Shown piece after piece: positions 43,145 through 44,982 of a stretch of DNA of 44,982 bases. Location of the stretch: NCBI GenBank assembly GCA_045591035.1, contig JAZNSG010000052.1:1-44982 (forward strand). Direction: 5' to 3'. This DNA is from SIG440 sp045591035 (lineage in GTDB: Bacteria > Bacillota > Clostridia > Monoglobales > Monoglobaceae). A program made the translations under genes and the position numbers. A model generated the notes under the pieces. The model ran no database searches. It was not told where the DNA came from and saw only the letters and a program-made list of their open reading frames with translations. Positions within the stretch are counted from its first letter, which is position 1; each line of letters starts with the position of its first letter.

Positions 43145-43152
43145 AATGTCAA
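43124..43152 (-). promoter_or_regulatory. promoter of the BlaI operon
   Basis: Minus strand TTGACA (43152-43147), 17-base spacer, TAGAAT (43129-43124), overlapped by the larger palindrome. Confidence 0.8.
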
Positions 43153-43177
43153 TAGTTTTTTATAATTTATCAAAATA

Positions 43178-43218
43178 AAAAACTGCAACATTAGTTTCAA
43201 ACTAACATTGCAGTTTTT
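43178..43218. terminator. long hairpin terminator at the element/operon boundary
   Basis: AAAAACTGCAA pairs with TTGCAGTTTTT and inside it TTAGTTT pairs with AAACTAA. The A and T runs make it bidirectional. It separates the integrase side from the BlaI promoter. Confidence 0.8.
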
Positions 43219-43299
43219 AATTGTTTTTCGAATATACTCTTCCTATTTGGTTGTAAATTGGTCGTAAGTTTTGTCTTTCAACCCTTAAAACCCTTGATT

Positions 43300-43484
43300 T
43301 TACGCCATTTATTTATCCAACGGCTTCATTGTGGGGATTTCAAATTTTATAATCACATAATTCATTATAAGTCTTCATAACCCTTTTGTCAAGCCACTCT
43401 TTTATTCCTGCTTGTTACGCAAGTCTTCATAACTCTCCGTAAACTATGCTCCGTTTGGCGTAAGTTATGGCGTAAATGGCGTAA
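43300..43484. repeat. integrase arm-site-like repeat array
   Basis: GGCGTAA occurs three times in direct orientation (43457-43463, 43469-43475, 43478-43484) just after the integrase gene. An inverted 11-base copy of the last one, TTACGCCATTT, is at 43300-43310, and another inverted TTACGC at 43415-43420. AAGTCTTCATAAC is repeated directly at 43369-43381 and 43421-43433. This fits arm-type binding sites of a Tn916-class integrase near one end of the element. There is no gene in 43153-43493. Confidence 0.6.
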
Positions 43485-43493
43485 GGTTTCATT

Positions 43494-44732
43494 TTATGTC
43501 CATGCAAATCTCGTCTCTAACACATCGACTTCCTCACGCTTTTTCGCTTCGGTTACATGGGTATAAATCTCTAATGTTGTCTTGATTTCTTTGTGCCCCA
43601 TGACATTTCGTATCACCGATAGATTTATATCCGCTTCGCACAACCTTGTTGCGAATGTGTGACGAAGGTTATGGCAACTGAAGTTTGGGATTAAAGTAGG
43701 ATTTTCTTCTTTCAATAATGCTTCATCATTGTAGTCACGGACAATTCTACGAATTGCTTTGTTGACAGTTCCATAGTGCTGAACACTGCCAAAGCGATTG
43801 ACAAATATGAAATCTGTGTAGCAATCAACGGTTACCTGACAATTAACACCTGTTTCTTCCTGATTTGCTTTTTCAAGGAGGAATGCTTCCTTTACAAAGT
43901 CCATCATTGGAATTTTGCGGTATCCCTTTTTCGTCTTCGGCGTATTGATTGCAAACTTGCATTTCTTGCCTTTTCCCGTGCTGTAGTAAACGAGAGTGTG
44001 GTTGACATCAATAATGCCTTCTTCAAGGTCAATGTCGCACCATCTGAGGCCTGACACTTCGCCAATTCGCATACCGCTGCCGAACATTACAGCAAATAGC
44101 GGATACCAATGATTATAGCGTGGCGTTCTTTTCAGAAAGTCCAGAAATAATCTTTGTTCATCTGCCGTTAATGCTTTTCGCTCTTTGATTTCAAAATCGT
44201 GCGCTTGTTTCAGTTCTTTAAGCATCTTGTCAGTAGGATTTGAACGGATGCAGTTATCGTCTACCGCTAAATCAAATACCTGATGCAATACATTGTGAAT
44301 GGTATCGATGGTGGATATAGATAACATTCTTTCGTCTGCAAGGGTGTTATAAAACCTTTTCACATTCGATTTCTTTACATCCGCAATCCTATTCTTGCCG
44401 AAACTGTCTCTGACATAGTTGTTATACATATAAAGATAGTTTTTAAATGTGTTGTCTTTCAGACCTCTCTTTATGTCGCACCATGTATCAAACACATTGT
44501 TAACCGTCAATTTCTTTGTTTCGGTTTTGATTCCATCGTGTTCGTCAATCACAATTTCTTTTTCAAGCTCTCTTAATTCTTCCAGGGTAGGGGCATATAC
44601 AGCATGCCTTACTCCGTCAGGGCCAACCCATCTGTAATCGTAGGTTCCGTTCTTTCTCTGCGATTCGCCCTTTCGAAGCACTCTTCGGTTGCTGTCAAAC
44701 CGTTTGTTCTTTTTACCTTTCTCTATATTCAT
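43494..44732 (-). CDS. int: Tn916-type tyrosine integrase
   Basis: 412 residues. The N-terminal arm-binding domain (KGESQRKNGTYDYRWVGPDG) is of Tn916 Int type, then a SAM-like core-binding domain (about 75-165). The catalytic domain has Arg222 (GSGMRIGEV), His354 and Arg357 (HNLRHTFATRL), His380 (GHKE) and Tyr390 (EIYTHV). All expected catalytic residues are present, so it should be active. The ATG at 44732 follows AGGAG by 8 bases. It lies next to the excisionase, as in Tn916-like elements. Confidence 0.93.
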   Translation of the reverse strand: MNIEKGKKNKRFDSNRRVLRKGESQRKNGTYDYRWVGPDGVRHAVYAPTLEELRELEKEIVIDEHDGIKTETKKLTVNNVFDTWCDIKRGLKDNTFKNYLYMYNNYVRDSFGKNRIADVKKSNVKRFYNTLADERMLSISTIDTIHNVLHQVFDLAVDDNCIRSNPTDKMLKELKQAHDFEIKERKALTADEQRLFLDFLKRTPRYNHWYPLFAVMFGSGMRIGEVSGLRWCDIDLEEGIIDVNHTLVYYSTGKGKKCKFAINTPKTKKGYRKIPMMDFVKEAFLLEKANQEETGVNCQVTVDCYTDFIFVNRFGSVQHYGTVNKAIRRIVRDYNDEALLKEENPTLIPNFSCHNLRHTFATRLCEADINLSVIRNVMGHKEIKTTLEIYTHVTEAKKREEVDVLETRFAWT

Positions 44733-44747
44733 AATTAACTCCTTCCT

Positions 44748-44836
44748 AATGGCTTGCACCGGAAGGAACCTTAACTATCGATATTCATTATACTATATTT
44801 TAGCTGTGTAGTCCAGGAATTTCAGTACAAGCCATT
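44748..44836. repeat. 9-bp inverted repeat flanking the integrase promoter
   Basis: AATGGCTTG (44748-44756), next to the integrase ribosome site, is the exact reverse complement of CAAGCCATT (44828-44836), beyond the promoter. It could be a pair of protein-binding sites, or an RNA stem formed only in transcripts reading through from the excisionase gene. Confidence 0.45.
44787..44815 (-). promoter_or_regulatory. promoter of the integrase gene
   Basis: Minus strand TGGACT (44815-44810), 17-base spacer, TATAAT (44792-44787). Confidence 0.6.
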
Positions 44837-44856
44837 GTAAAATTTAATATAATTTT

Positions 44857-44982
44857 TCATATCGAGTATTGCTCCTCTATGTATTTAAGGAATTTATTTT
44901 TCTTGATAAGTCGTTTGGATCCAATCCATAATACAAAATCGCAATCCTCGTTATCGGTGAGGTCGCGTAATTTCTGCTGTCC
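44857..44982 (-). CDS. xis: excisionase, Tn916 Xis-like (C-terminal part, cut by window edge)
   Basis: 41 codons plus a TGA are visible and the frame is open to the window end. The end of the protein (KLRDLTDNEDCDFVLWIGSK, then RLIKKNKFLKYIEEQYSI) has the wing-and-helix pattern of Tn916 Xis proteins: LR-L, then FVL--G, then LIK--KF--YI. Together with the integrase downstream on the same strand this marks one end of an integrative element lying to the right. Confidence 0.75.
   Translation of the reverse strand, partial: GQQKLRDLTDNEDCDFVLWIGSKRLIKKNKFLKYIEEQYSI

Overview
The window looks like a chromosome segment of a low-to-moderate GC anaerobic member of the Bacillota (class Clostridia). 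The reasons are strong AGGAGG-type ribosome binding sites, TTG/GTG starts, a ClpE-type unfoldase, a bifunctional AdhE under a Rex-like operator, SLH-domain surface proteins, a BlaI/BlaR1-type regulator pair and a Tn916-type integrase. No genus can be named from the sequence alone.

Layout. 1-2371: end of a class III aminotransferase, a Gfo/Idh/MocA oxidoreductase, and a small XRE regulator divergent from a promoter with two identical operators that drives two micro-ORFs. 2443-10467: an EF-G paralogue, isoleucyl-tRNA synthetase and ClpE. 10607-11299: six tRNA genes (Gly, Arg, His, Gln, Lys under one promoter; a second Gly under its own). 11363-26764: a compact siphophage-type cluster. Reading the minus strand from the high coordinates down, it holds regulators, a late promoter, terminase, portal, scaffold, capsid, connectors, tail, baseplate/fibre, holin and endolysin. 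It has no integrase, no replication genes and no visible att sites. 26821-33646: an APH-fold kinase, AdhE, an SLH-cyclophilin fusion, a serine hydrolase and a cyclophilin lipoprotein. 33873-38095: ftsH, a MATE transporter and ispE. 38194-43078: a five-gene minus-strand operon controlled by a BlaI-type repressor. 43178-44982: one end of a Tn916-like integrative element (arm repeats, integrase, cut-off excisionase) that continues past the right edge.

Two systems stand out. First, the BlaI operon encodes a protein that joins a BlaR1-type M56 zinc-protease sensor to an extracellular LytR-CpsA-Psr (LCP) domain, in place of the usual beta-lactam-binding domain. It is followed by an SLH protein, a 50-residue protein and a type I membrane protein. 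The promoter carries two palindromes, one lying across the -10 and spacer. I infer a self-contained envelope-stress module in which sensor and wall-polymer ligase are one polypeptide. Second, the roughly 15 kb phage cluster is complete for head, tail and lysis but lacks everything for excision and replication. It has an unusually short tape-measure-like protein and a late promoter whose -35 is replaced by tandem 9-bp repeats. A gene-transfer-agent-like or otherwise domesticated particle is a reasonable hypothesis; a decayed prophage is the main alternative.

Most long ORFs on the opposite strand of these genes are shadows and were left out. Start sites were moved wherever a ribosome binding site clearly favoured an internal start. 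Several genes too short for routine calling are included: micro-ORFs at 2220 and 2300, phage genes at 20636, 22226 and 25709, and the operon gene at 39229.
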